From the NCBI GenBank assembly GCA_016784425.1, contig JADHUQ010000068.1, positions 1 to 10,827 on the forward strand: a stretch of 10,827 nt of DNA, in the 5' to 3' direction. The notes below the pieces were generated by a model. That model was given only the letters and a program-made list of their open reading frames with translations. It did no database searches and had not been told where the DNA came from. The position numbers were made by a program, and so were the translations under genes. The stretch comes from Candidatus Delongbacteria bacterium. GTDB lineage: Bacteria; CAIWAD01; BS150m-G50. Each line of letters begins with the position of its first letter. The stretch's first letter is position 1. Shown one piece after another: positions 1-7,311 of this stretch.

Positions 1-32
1 CGTTTAATCTGGGAAGTTGAGTAGGACTGAGA

Positions 33-45
33 TTACCCCGGGTAA
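33..45. other. 13-bp palindrome downstream of the TerC-family gene
   Basis: This is a perfect inverted repeat with 6-bp arms (TTACCC and GGGTAA) around a single central C, lying just past the stop codon of the TerC-family gene. The arms are too close to form a stable RNA hairpin at full length, and no T-run follows on the minus strand, so it does not look like a terminator. A protein-binding site or chance are both possible. Nothing else is recognisable in bases 1-52. Confidence 0.2.
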
Positions 46-52
46 GATAAGT

Positions 53-985
53 TCAGGAAGGTAGCGTCGGTTGTTTTTTCTTCCAGATCAATGAAGCCAG
101 CACTGACACGCCCAATGCCACGAAGATTATCAGGAGTGAGAGAAGAACTGGAACCTCGAAGAAACCGGAACAGAGCAGCTTGATTCCGATGAAGAAAAGG
201 ATAAGCGCCAGACCATATTTGAGAAAGTGAAAGATCTCTAATATGTCCGCCAGAACGAAGTAAAGTGCCCGCATACCGAGGATCGCGAAGATATTCGAGG
301 TGTATACGATAAAGACATCATCGGTGATAGCAAAAATCGCCGGTATGGAATCGAACGCGAAAACCACGTCGGATACTTCTATCGTAACCAGCACCAGCAA
401 CAGGGGGGTGGCCAGCAGACGGCCGTTTTGCCGGGTGAAGAAACGACGTCCATCGTAGGTATCGCTGATAGGCAGGATGCGGCGGATAAAACGGACGACA
501 AAGTTTTTTTCGGGATGCTTCTCCTCGCGTGAAATCAGCATGCGATAGCTGGTGTAGATCAGAAAAGCACCAAAAATATATAGAATCCAATGATATTGAT
601 GAATGAGTGTGCCACCGAGGATAATCATGATGCTGCGCATGATTATCGCACCTATAATCCCCCAGACCAGAACACCGTGCTGGTAACGTGCCTCCACTTT
701 GAAGTAGCTGAAAATCATGATGAAGACAAACAGGTTATCGACGCTGAGGGACTTTTCCAGCAGATACCCGGTGAAGAATTGCAATGCCTGTTCACTGGTG
801 AAAGCGGGGTGGAGATACAAACCGAGATTAAAGAGCAGTGAAATCGCGATCCAGAAGATGCTCCAGCCAGCAGCTTCCCGGAGTGAGATTTGATGGGGTT
901 TCCGGTTGAAGATGATGAGATCCAGCCCCAGCATCAACAGGATGAAAGCGTTGAAGCCGATCCAGAACCCTATTCCCTGCAACAT
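53..985 (-). CDS. TerC/Alx-family integral membrane protein
   Basis: This 310-residue polytopic inner-membrane protein belongs to the TerC/Alx family, whose characterised members are tied to manganese export or metal handling, pH response and tellurite resistance. About eight or nine hydrophobic segments are visible (roughly 8-28, 41-58, 83-95, 107-127, 132-150, 193-212, 225-245, 258-276 and 278-300). Family hallmarks are EKSLSVDNLFVF at 77-88 and EVSDVVFAFDSIPAIFAIT at 203-221, with acidic residues inside the membrane, followed by TSNIFAILGMRALYF at 229-243. The length and the full set of motifs fit the Alx-type subgroup rather than a fragment. The start ATG lies 2 nt after the TAG of the upstream gene, and AAGGGA serves as ribosome binding site within that gene's last codons, so the two are very likely co-transcribed and translationally coupled. 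The transported ion cannot be told from sequence. No yybP-ykoY-type manganese riboswitch was recognised upstream. Confidence 0.93.
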   Translation of the reverse strand: MLQGIGFWIGFNAFILLMLGLDLIIFNRKPHQISLREAAGWSIFWIAISLLFNLGLYLHPAFTSEQALQFFTGYLLEKSLSVDNLFVFIMIFSYFKVEARYQHGVLVWGIIGAIIMRSIMIILGGTLIHQYHWILYIFGAFLIYTSYRMLISREEKHPEKNFVVRFIRRILPISDTYDGRRFFTRQNGRLLATPLLLVLVTIEVSDVVFAFDSIPAIFAITDDVFIVYTSNIFAILGMRALYFVLADILEIFHFLKYGLALILFFIGIKLLCSGFFEVPVLLSLLIIFVALGVSVLASLIWKKKQPTLPS

Positions 986-987
986 CT

Positions 988-1377
988 CTATCCCTTGATT
1001 TGTATCTGCTTACAGTAGTGGTTTGCCAATTCTCTCTCTTCGCTGATCTCCTGCAGCAGTCTGGCTCCGCTCCATCTGCGATTACTGCTGGTCAGCAGAA
1101 TGATTTCCGGGTTGACGCCCACTATTTGCCGCCAGATGCATTGCAGCCGCTGTATCAGTTCAACCTGTCGCTCATTGACGATCAACAACTGCAGCTCTTC
1201 AGACTGAACAACCGGATCCAGCAAGCGATCAGTATCAGAAAGCTGTTCCATAATTGTCTGGTCATAGCTGCGTTTCAGACGACGGATCAACGGTAGCCTG
1301 TCGTCCGCTAATACCCCCTTCAGATGCATGAATTCCGCTGCGGTAGGCCCGTAAACGAGCAGTGCTATATCTGACAT
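988..1377 (-). CDS. small soluble protein resembling DUF3783
   Basis: This 129-residue protein of unknown function has no signal peptide or membrane segment. The start was placed at the ATG at 1377, which follows GGAGG with a 9-nt gap; an in-frame ATG 14 codons earlier (1419) lacks such a site and would add a hydrophobic leader that spoils the pattern. The body begins with a beta-strand (ALLVYGPT, 5-12), then a helix and a mostly charged middle, then a hydrophobic strand (LQLLIVNE, 62-69). It ends with a strand and a TSSNRRW stretch (96-102), followed by LLQEISEERELA (107-118). This order (LLVYG start, late strand plus T-S-N-W, then a leucine-rich acidic helix ending in EERE) recalls the DUF3783 family from memory, but no search was run. 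Its tight coupling to the TerC-family gene suggests a partner or regulatory role for that membrane protein. This is inference only. Confidence 0.75.
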   Translation of the reverse strand: MSDIALLVYGPTAAEFMHLKGVLADDRLPLIRRLKRSYDQTIMEQLSDTDRLLDPVVQSEELQLLIVNERQVELIQRLQCIWRQIVGVNPEIILLTSSNRRWSGARLLQEISEERELANHYCKQIQIKG

Positions 1378-1578
1378 TCCCAGTAACCTCCGGAGGAAGG
1401 GGCAGGTAAAGAGGAACAATCCAAAATAGCAGGCAGGAGCTGCTGCCGCTCGCAGCGTAGCGTAAAGTTAACTGTTTCAAACGGTGGATTGCAAGTGAAG
1501 AAACAGTACCCCCCCTTGATCGGTTGCTTCCGGTAGAGGCGGGAAACACTCTGGGGTACCCGCTGACAATGGAATCTC
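1378..1578. other. divergent intergenic region, left part
   Basis: These bases separate the leftward unit from the rightward receptor gene's promoter. The leftward ribosome binding site GGAGG lies at its left edge. A seven-C run at 1509-1515 overlaps the left arm of an inverted repeat, GTACCCC at 1506-1512 with GGGGTAC at 1553-1559. The right arm also forms the palindrome GGGTACCC at 1554-1561. These elements sit upstream of the receptor promoter and could be operator sequences. No convincing sigma-70 promoter for the leftward unit was found; the best candidate on the minus strand, TTGCAA with TTAACT 17 nt on, is poor. No small gene could be supported. Confidence 0.35.
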
Positions 1579-1606
1579 TTGCAAATGGTATACACGCTAC
1601 TATAAT
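1579..1606 (+). promoter_or_regulatory. sigma-70-like promoter for the TonB-dependent receptor gene
   Basis: A TTGCAA hexamer at 1579-1584 is followed after 16 bases by a perfect TATAAT at 1601-1606, pointing toward the receptor gene. Transcription would start near 1613, leaving an untranslated leader of about 230 nt. The hexamers are close to the classical housekeeping consensus. This is a prediction from pattern alone, and FCB bacteria with divergent sigma factors may not read it this way. Confidence 0.5.
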
Positions 1607-1612
1607 TCCCTA

Positions 1613-1844
1613 CGAAGCAAGCTGGTTGTCGCAAAGTAATATAGCAGGGCATCCAAATTGTGTCCCCTGACTGGCAGTGAATCACAGCTCTGGTTGAAGA
1701 TGCCAACTAAGGTTCCATTGTACACATTCCCACCCACAACGGCAGGGTCTGCCGTAACAACCTTTCCCGCAAACAGCTGTCGGTATATTATCTCAATACT
1801 TCGATACACCATTTCCAATGAACGGAATCACTATGGGAGGATCT
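1613..1844 (+). promoter_or_regulatory. long structured 5' leader of the receptor gene (candidate cis-regulatory RNA)
   Basis: The predicted leader holds several inverted repeats. The clearest is a perfect 7-bp hairpin, ACGGCAG-GGT-CTGCCGT, at 1739-1755. AAGGTT (1709-1714) can pair with AACCTT (1759-1764), enclosing that hairpin. GGTTGT (1624-1629) can instead pair with ACAACC (1757-1762), so these two long-range helices exclude each other. GGCATC (1648-1653) can pair with GATGCC (1699-1704). No T-run follows the hairpin, so it is not an intrinsic terminator. No known riboswitch signature was recognised, including those for cobalamin and TPP, the usual suspects upstream of such receptors. The whole arrangement may be an unnamed leader element or chance pairing. 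Confidence 0.35.
1835..1840 (+). promoter_or_regulatory. ribosome binding site fixing the receptor start
   Basis: GGGAGG sits 4 nt before the ATG at 1845. It decides between that start and an in-frame ATG at 1818, which has no such site and would place nine extra residues before an otherwise typical signal peptide. Confidence 0.75.
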
Positions 1845-4532
1845 ATGAAATCGAAAACAGGATTTTTACTCTTTACCGGTCTGTTCCTCATGACTACCGC
1901 CCTGTCGGCGGCGGTGTTGCAGGGTACGGTCAAAAGTACCAGTAGCGGCAAACTGCTGGCCGGAGCAGAGGTAACGCTGGTCGGCACACGTTATGGTACC
2001 GTAACCGATCTCAGCGGTGCCTTCAAACTGGAGAACCTGCCCGCCGGGTCCTACTCGGTACAGGCCAGCTTTGTGGGATTTGACAAAATGCGGCAGGCGG
2101 TCACACTGGCCGAGGGTGTGCCGATGCAGCTTAATTTTCAACTGAAGGCTTCTTTATTGATCTCGGATGAGATTGTCATCACCGCCAACCGTGCCACGGA
2201 GCGTGAAACACCGGTCGCATTCACCAATATCGCTGAAAACGACATCAAGAAGAAATTCACCATCCAGGATATTCCCCATCTGTTCAAACATTCCCCGGGA
2301 ATTTATGTTACTACCGACGGTGGCAGCGGTATGGGTGATTCCGGTGTGAAAATCCGTGGTTTTGACGAGCAACGCCTGCAGGTGATGATCAACGGTATCC
2401 CGGTCAACGATCCCGAATCAAAGAAAGTCTACTGGTCAAACTGGGGTTCATTACCCTCCGGTTCACAGTCAATCCAGGTGCAGCGTGGTGTGGGTTCGTC
2501 CCTCTACGGTTCGGGTGCGTTCGGTGGATCAATCAATGTTGTGACCTCCGAATCCCGCAGCGTCCGCAGTCTCGGGTTCAACACTGCTTACGGTATGAAT
2601 GAAACCTTCAAGCTGGGCTTCGATTACAACACCGGTTTGCTGCCGGGTAATCAGGCCTGGCTGTTCCGCCTCAACGGCATGTGGGGAAGTGGCTTCCGTC
2701 ACAACTCCTTTTACTCAGGCGGATCTTATTACCTGGCCTGGGCAAAGTACATGAGTGACGCCCGCACCCTGCGGGTAGTGTTGCATGGCGCACCACAGGA
2801 GCACGCCTATACCTATTATTCAAATCCGGCGTCTGATTTCGCTGACTACGGTGACGAATACAATGCCAATGCATTCGTGCGGCGCAACGATCCCAACCTG
2901 CGTCCACAGGACCTGGATGGGGAAGGGGAACTGCTCAGTCGTGACTATGTCAGTTTTGACAATAACCACTTCCATAAACCACAGTTTGAAGTTCACTTCA
3001 ACCAGGATATGAGCAATGGCGACAAGTTGACCAGCAGCGCTTTTGTTTCGGTCGGTCGTGGTTACGGCGAAAATATGAACAACTACTACCGCGTCGCTCG
3101 TGACGATGATGGCTTCATGAGTATGAATGCCATTTTTGACGCCGGTTCAAGTGTCTACCAGTACCGTAATTACTCGCTCCACCAGCAGGCTGGCTTCCTC
3201 AGTAACTATCTCCACCACCTGGGCAATCATGACCTGACCTTCGGGGTAGAGACCCGTTACTGGGATGCGCGTCATAAAGGTGAGATCATGAACACCTTCG
3301 GCAACGAAAGTACCACCTACACGATCGGTGGTGTTTCAATACCGTTCGAAGAGGGTGACCTCTACTACGACTACACCACCACCAAGCCGCAGGTTTCAGT
3401 CTTCGGTCACGGTCTCTGGAGGTTTGGTCCCGCCGCATTGATGACTGATCTGCAGTACTCGTTCCGTCACTACCATACCTGGGAAGATATCCCCGGTAAC
3501 AATAACCTGCCGGTAGCGGGTGGCGAGTTTGAGATTGTTGACGCCGATGGTGGTACCGCCGCTTACAATCTGATTGATCAAACCTGGGATTACAGTTTTA
3601 TCAACCCCAAGGTCGGTTTGAATTATAACATCGGTCAGCACTTCAGTGTGTTTACCAATTACAGCCAGACCTACAACGAGCCGCGGGTCAAGTATTTCTA
3701 CAACTACGGTGCGCCCTGGGATGACATCGATCTGGAAACTGTCACCGACTATGAATTCGGTATCAGCAGTTACTTCACTTTTGTCAACACCAAGCTCAAT
3801 GTTTACCGGCTCGATTTTGATAACAAGACCCTCCAGATCACCGATCCCCTCAAGGCCAACGAGCCTGGTTATGATTACAAGGGTCGCCGCTACGAGATCG
3901 TCGGCAGCGCTCTGTACGAGGGAATTGAAATCAGCAACCAGGTGCGAATATTTGAGGGACTCAGCTGGAATACCAGTTTTACCTATATGCGCAACCAGTG
4001 GTCTGACGATCTGACAGCGGAAGGACTGGTATCACTCTATGAAGACGACGTGGTGATAGGGGTAGACTGGAATAACACGGATGGCAGTGTGAAGAGTTCA
4101 AGTGATCCCACTCCCACCTTCACCCCCGGTGATGACGTTTTGACCGACCTGGTCGACAAGTACGGCAATAAAACCGATCCGGAAACACCGCAGATAATCC
4201 TGCACACCTCCCTGGCTTACAACTACCGTGGCTTCTTTATGGACCTGCTGTTCAGCCAGTATCGTGAGTATTATGTGCTCCCCACCAACTCACCGGTAAC
4301 GCTGGAGGTGGATGCTAACGGCGATCCCACCAAAACCAGCAGCCGCCTGCCGTCCTGGTTTACAGTGGATCTGGTGCTGGGTTATGGCGTGGACATGGGA
4401 GCAGGGCAGTTGAATGCTTCCCTGCATATCAACAACCTGCTTGATGAAGATTACTATCAGATTGGCAACTCCTACGGTTTCCTCAAAGGTGCACCACGGA
4501 ACGCACTGCTCAATCTGAACTACACGATGTAA
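1845..4532 (+). CDS. TonB-dependent outer-membrane receptor
   Basis: This 895-residue outer-membrane active transporter takes up a scarce substrate using energy passed from TonB. The signal peptide covers residues 1-22, with cleavage likely after ALSA. A carboxypeptidase-regulatory-like beta-sandwich follows (about 25-103: GTVKSTSSGK, VTDLSGAF, LPAGSYSV, VGF). A DEIVITANR stretch (108-116) matches the TonB-box region of FCB receptors. The plug domain (about 118-235) carries VKIRGFDEQR, INGIPVNDPE, IQVQRGVGSSLYGSGAFGG and INVVT. The rest is a 22-strand-type beta-barrel rich in alternating aromatic residues, ending in a conserved-looking NLLDEDYYQIGNSYG segment. The final residues NLNYTM lack the usual terminal aromatic, though a Tyr lies two from the end. 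No SusD, siderophore or cobalamin gene sits beside it, so the substrate is not predictable; similarity in style to iron-complex and vitamin receptors is only suggestive. The gene is monocistronic, between its own promoter and a terminator. Confidence 0.93.
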   Translation: MKSKTGFLLFTGLFLMTTALSAAVLQGTVKSTSSGKLLAGAEVTLVGTRYGTVTDLSGAFKLENLPAGSYSVQASFVGFDKMRQAVTLAEGVPMQLNFQLKASLLISDEIVITANRATERETPVAFTNIAENDIKKKFTIQDIPHLFKHSPGIYVTTDGGSGMGDSGVKIRGFDEQRLQVMINGIPVNDPESKKVYWSNWGSLPSGSQSIQVQRGVGSSLYGSGAFGGSINVVTSESRSVRSLGFNTAYGMNETFKLGFDYNTGLLPGNQAWLFRLNGMWGSGFRHNSFYSGGSYYLAWAKYMSDARTLRVVLHGAPQEHAYTYYSNPASDFADYGDEYNANAFVRRNDPNLRPQDLDGEGELLSRDYVSFDNNHFHKPQFEVHFNQDMSNGDKLTSSAFVSVGRGYGENMNNYYRVARDDDGFMSMNAIFDAGSSVYQYRNYSLHQQAGFLSNYLHHLGNHDLTFGVETRYWDARHKGEIMNTFGNESTTYTIGGVSIPFEEGDLYYDYTTTKPQVSVFGHGLWRFGPAALMTDLQYSFRHYHTWEDIPGNNNLPVAGGEFEIVDADGGTAAYNLIDQTWDYSFINPKVGLNYNIGQHFSVFTNYSQTYNEPRVKYFYNYGAPWDDIDLETVTDYEFGISSYFTFVNTKLNVYRLDFDNKTLQITDPLKANEPGYDYKGRRYEIVGSALYEGIEISNQVRIFEGLSWNTSFTYMRNQWSDDLTAEGLVSLYEDDVVIGVDWNNTDGSVKSSSDPTPTFTPGDDVLTDLVDKYGNKTDPETPQIILHTSLAYNYRGFFMDLLFSQYREYYVLPTNSPVTLEVDANGDPTKTSSRLPSWFTVDLVLGYGVDMGAGQLNASLHINNLLDEDYYQIGNSYGFLKGAPRNALLNLNYTM

Positions 4533-4560
4533 CCGGTGACTCACTGAGTTACTTCGACTG

Positions 4561-4616
4561 AAAAAGAATCCCGCCCTGAAACGATGTTGCGGCATCATCA
4601 AAGGCGGGATTTTTTT
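4561..4616. terminator. bidirectional intrinsic terminator between convergent genes
   Basis: A 9-bp perfect stem, AATCCCGCC (4567-4575) with GGCGGGATT (4603-4611), is followed on the plus strand by seven Ts (4610-4616). On the minus strand the same stem is followed by CTTTTT, from the A-rich flank at 4561-4565. The loop contains a small inner pairing (GATG with CATC). It can therefore end both the receptor transcript, whose stop is at 4530-4532, and the leftward signalling operon, whose stop is at 4636-4638. Confidence 0.85.
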
Positions 4617-4635
4617 GTCTCAATCACAGAAGCTG

Positions 4636-7311
4636 TTATAGCTCGCGTTGATCCCCAGCTATCGCGGTGGGTGGCTCCGGGCCAGGGTTGAGGTGAGAAG
4701 TGCGCAACACTGCCCGCATCTCCTGGAGACGCTGGTTGATCTGGTCTGACAGCTGCTCCGGTGTCGAGGCTGACTGCAGGACAGATTTGATTTCCTCCAG
4801 CACCGGCAGCAGTCTCTGCTCGAGATTTGAACCCAGTTTTCGCAGGGCGCGTTCCCGTGATTCATCCAGCAGCTGGCGATCAAAGACATCATCGATCTGC
4901 ATCAGGTAACGGGTGGCTGCGTGCTTTCCCAGCATTGGTGTTATCTGAAGACTTACCAGTGTGCGGGGGGCGTTGAGACCGGGATCAAGCCAGAGATCAT
5001 TGAGTTGGAATCCGGTAGCTGTCCGCTGACAGATCTGAAACCCCTGTTCCAGCGGCGTGTCACGCAGGTTGGGATAAATCTCAAAGAGACTGGAGTGATT
5101 CAGGAGATTGGCAGGTGCGTTCAGCAACTCACGCGCCCGCTGGTTGAGATGGAGCACCCTCCCGTTCTCATCGAGCATCAGCAGGGCAGAGGCAACCTGT
5201 TGGATGGAATGACGGTTGAACTCCTCCAGGATGTGCAACTGCTGCGCCTCCCAGGTAAGATCCGCTTCCGTTCGGTGGAGGGTATCCAGCACGGTCGTCT
5301 TTTGCTTGATCCCGATATAATGGTCAGCCATTTCACTGGTGAAATATTGCTGCCGTCGATTGAAAGCGTTCTCGACACTACGCCGGACTTCATCCAGTGA
5401 AAAGGGATGGACGATGTAATCATCCGCGCCCAAACGGATGGCTTCTACCGCTGTCTGGATCGAACCGTAGTTAGTCAGCACGATGACGGGGATCGTCATA
5501 TCGACATCTTTTATGCGCCGGACTACATCCAATCCTCTGATTCCGGGCAGGTGCAGATTGGTAATAACCAGATCACAGGTGGATTTCTGCAATGCCTGCA
5601 ACGCATCCTCACCGTTGGGAAAAGCCTGTGTTTCATAACCCCAGTTCTTGAAAACATCGGTCAGGACATGCCGCTGATTGCTTTCATTGTCGATCATGAA
5701 GATTCGATAGCCCGGCTCGCCGGGATCAGGTGTCAGCTCCGTTACCAGCGGTTCTTCTGCAGCCTGCGGATCAGACGAATCCTCAACTTTCATGCCGGTA
5801 CAATCGATGTACTCTCCGTTGTGGATAGAGGCGATGATCTGACTGCGTCCACGTCGCTTGGCCTGCAGCAGAGCCTGATCGGCCTGTCGGACAATATCAC
5901 GGGGTAACAGCTCCCCCGGTTGCTGAACGGTTATCCCCTGCGAAATGGAAAGTGGTGAGTGTGTCTCACCCAGATTCAGCTGCCGTACGGCCTGCAGGAT
6001 CCGGTTGGCCACCAGGATGGCGCCGTTCAGGTCTGTTTCCGGCAACAGGAGCACAAATTCGTCACCGCCATACCGACCTGCACTGTCCACATCCCGCAAC
6101 GATTCACGCAACAACGCCGGCAGAATCTGCAATACCTGATCACCGGTTTGATGACCATAGGTATCGTTGTAAACTTTGAAGAAATCGATATCCAGCATGA
6201 TAACCGCCAGAGAATTTCTCAACCGGCGGGAACGGCTTATCTCCAGTTCAAGTCTCTGCATCCAGGTAGTACGGGAGAGCAGACCGGTCAGATCATCGTA
6301 GTTTGCCTGGCGGCTGGTGTTCCGGATCTCCAGGGCTTGTGCCAGTGCTATGGCGGCTTCGGTAGCCATGTACATTATTTTGCGCATATTGTCCACCACC
6401 AGAGCCTGCGCTGCCGGATTGAAAACATGCAGCCGGCCGATGATGCGACAACCATAAAGCAGTGGAATGACGATCACCGAGTCAAAACTGGGAATCTGAG
6501 CCAGGAAACGATAGGGGTGCTCCTCGGGCAATTCGGCAATATTCTCCACCAGGGTAGTGCGTTCCCTGTGAAAGAAAGGATGATCAATACTCTGCTTCAG
6601 GTTCCGCACCAACCGCTCGAGCAGTTCATCCTCCAGACCGTGCGCGGCGAAAGTATCATAGCCCCGGTTAAAGTCCTGAAACACCGTCAGCATCCCGAGG
6701 CCGGTTTGCATAAGCTTGAGGCCCAGGCTGATGGTGAGTTCGACCAGTTTGTTGAAATCACGGGTGGAATTGAAAATCCGCAGGATGGTGAGTGCCTCCT
6801 GCTGAGAAAGTCCAGCAGCAGTACTCTGTTGAGTCGTCACCTGTTCTTCCAGAAGAGAGCTGGTATCTGCCAGTAGTTGCTGAAAGGACTCACTGTCAGG
6901 TGACAGGAGTGGTGTGCTGACCGAGCCGGCACATAAAACCCCGAGGAGTATGCTGTTTGACTTCAGCGGAATAATCCAGGCGTCCTGCAGTTCGCTACGG
7001 GGAAGCTCCAGATCTGGAGGCAGCGACCCCGCCAGCAGGTGAATCGGTTCAGCCGTCATCGCCACCCGGGCTGCTGCGCCAGGTCCCGGCAGTGGGGTGG
7101 TTTTTTTTAACAATTCCGGTGCCAGACCGCACCCTGCAGCAAAGGTAAGGAACTGGCCCTCCTGTTCCAGCAGCAGAATAGAACCAGTTTCAGCACCGAG
7201 TTTGTCAAGTAACAGCTTCAGCAGAAAACCCGATAACCTGGCCTGCTCCCTCACAGGCGTCAGTTGCTTCCCGCTCTGACTGCTATTACTCTTCGTCTTT
7301 CTTTTCACCAT
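4636..7311 (-). CDS. GAF-GAF-GGDEF-pseudoREC-PAS diguanylate cyclase
   Basis: This soluble 891-residue protein is predicted to make cyclic di-GMP from two GTP. Domains in order are GAF (about 25-160), GAF (168-335), GGDEF (340-500), receiver (533-655), PAS (about 690-800) and a C-terminal coiled-coil (810-870). The cyclase has DDLTGL, an intact GGDEF motif at 415-419 (bases 6055-6069), and an inhibitory site RDVD at 406-409, five residues before it, so product feedback is expected. The receiver is degenerate: the phospho-acceptor is Asn585, the second acidic-pair residue is Asn542 and the conserved Lys is His635; only Asp541 and Thr613 remain. Receivers usually precede GGDEF domains, so this order is unusual. 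The start is uncertain. ATG at 7311 is used here, and TTG at 7323 is possible; neither has a clear ribosome binding site, and both overlap the preceding regulator gene, pointing to translational coupling. An A8 tract encodes a Leu-Lys-Lys stretch near residue 70. Confidence 0.9.
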   Translation of the reverse strand: MVKRKTKSNSSQSGKQLTPVREQARLSGFLLKLLLDKLGAETGSILLLEQEGQFLTFAAGCGLAPELLKKTTPLPGPGAAARVAMTAEPIHLLAGSLPPDLELPRSELQDAWIIPLKSNSILLGVLCAGSVSTPLLSPDSESFQQLLADTSSLLEEQVTTQQSTAAGLSQQEALTILRIFNSTRDFNKLVELTISLGLKLMQTGLGMLTVFQDFNRGYDTFAAHGLEDELLERLVRNLKQSIDHPFFHRERTTLVENIAELPEEHPYRFLAQIPSFDSVIVIPLLYGCRIIGRLHVFNPAAQALVVDNMRKIMYMATEAAIALAQALEIRNTSRQANYDDLTGLLSRTTWMQRLELEISRSRRLRNSLAVIMLDIDFFKVYNDTYGHQTGDQVLQILPALLRESLRDVDSAGRYGGDEFVLLLPETDLNGAILVANRILQAVRQLNLGETHSPLSISQGITVQQPGELLPRDIVRQADQALLQAKRRGRSQIIASIHNGEYIDCTGMKVEDSSDPQAAEEPLVTELTPDPGEPGYRIFMIDNESNQRHVLTDVFKNWGYETQAFPNGEDALQALQKSTCDLVITNLHLPGIRGLDVVRRIKDVDMTIPVIVLTNYGSIQTAVEAIRLGADDYIVHPFSLDEVRRSVENAFNRRQQYFTSEMADHYIGIKQKTTVLDTLHRTEADLTWEAQQLHILEEFNRHSIQQVASALLMLDENGRVLHLNQRARELLNAPANLLNHSSLFEIYPNLRDTPLEQGFQICQRTATGFQLNDLWLDPGLNAPRTLVSLQITPMLGKHAATRYLMQIDDVFDRQLLDESRERALRKLGSNLEQRLLPVLEEIKSVLQSASTPEQLSDQINQRLQEMRAVLRTSHLNPGPEPPTAIAGDQREL

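Noticed and set aside
1365..1706. Short minus-strand open frames between the divergent genes
   Set aside because: They have no ribosome binding site, their composition is not protein-like (Cys- and Ser-rich, no domain), and they run across the receptor promoter and the upstream gene in another frame.
1441..1817. Sigma-54 promoter that the NtrC-type regulator could use
   Set aside because: Candidate GG and GC pairs (for example in TGGAATCTCTTGCA near 1570-1583 and TGGCAGTGAATCACAGC near 1672-1688) have the wrong spacing of 8 or 12 instead of 10 bases.
1420..1844. Possible cobalamin, TPP or yybP-ykoY riboswitch
   Set aside because: The conserved core boxes of these families were sought by eye on both strands and not found. 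The minus-strand CGTAGGGAA near 1609-1617 resembles only one TPP fragment without its partners.
5959..6876. A 305-codon open frame on the plus strand
   Set aside because: It lies wholly antisense to the GGDEF and GAF-2 coding region, shows no recognisable domain, and is low in the hydrophobic periodicity of real proteins. The minus-strand gene explains the sequence.
7101..7108. Eight-T run (A8 in the cyclase mRNA) as a programmed slippage or phase-variation site
   Set aside because: The frame continues correctly through it to a full-length multi-domain protein, and there is no nearby stimulatory structure or alternative-frame domain to support slippage.
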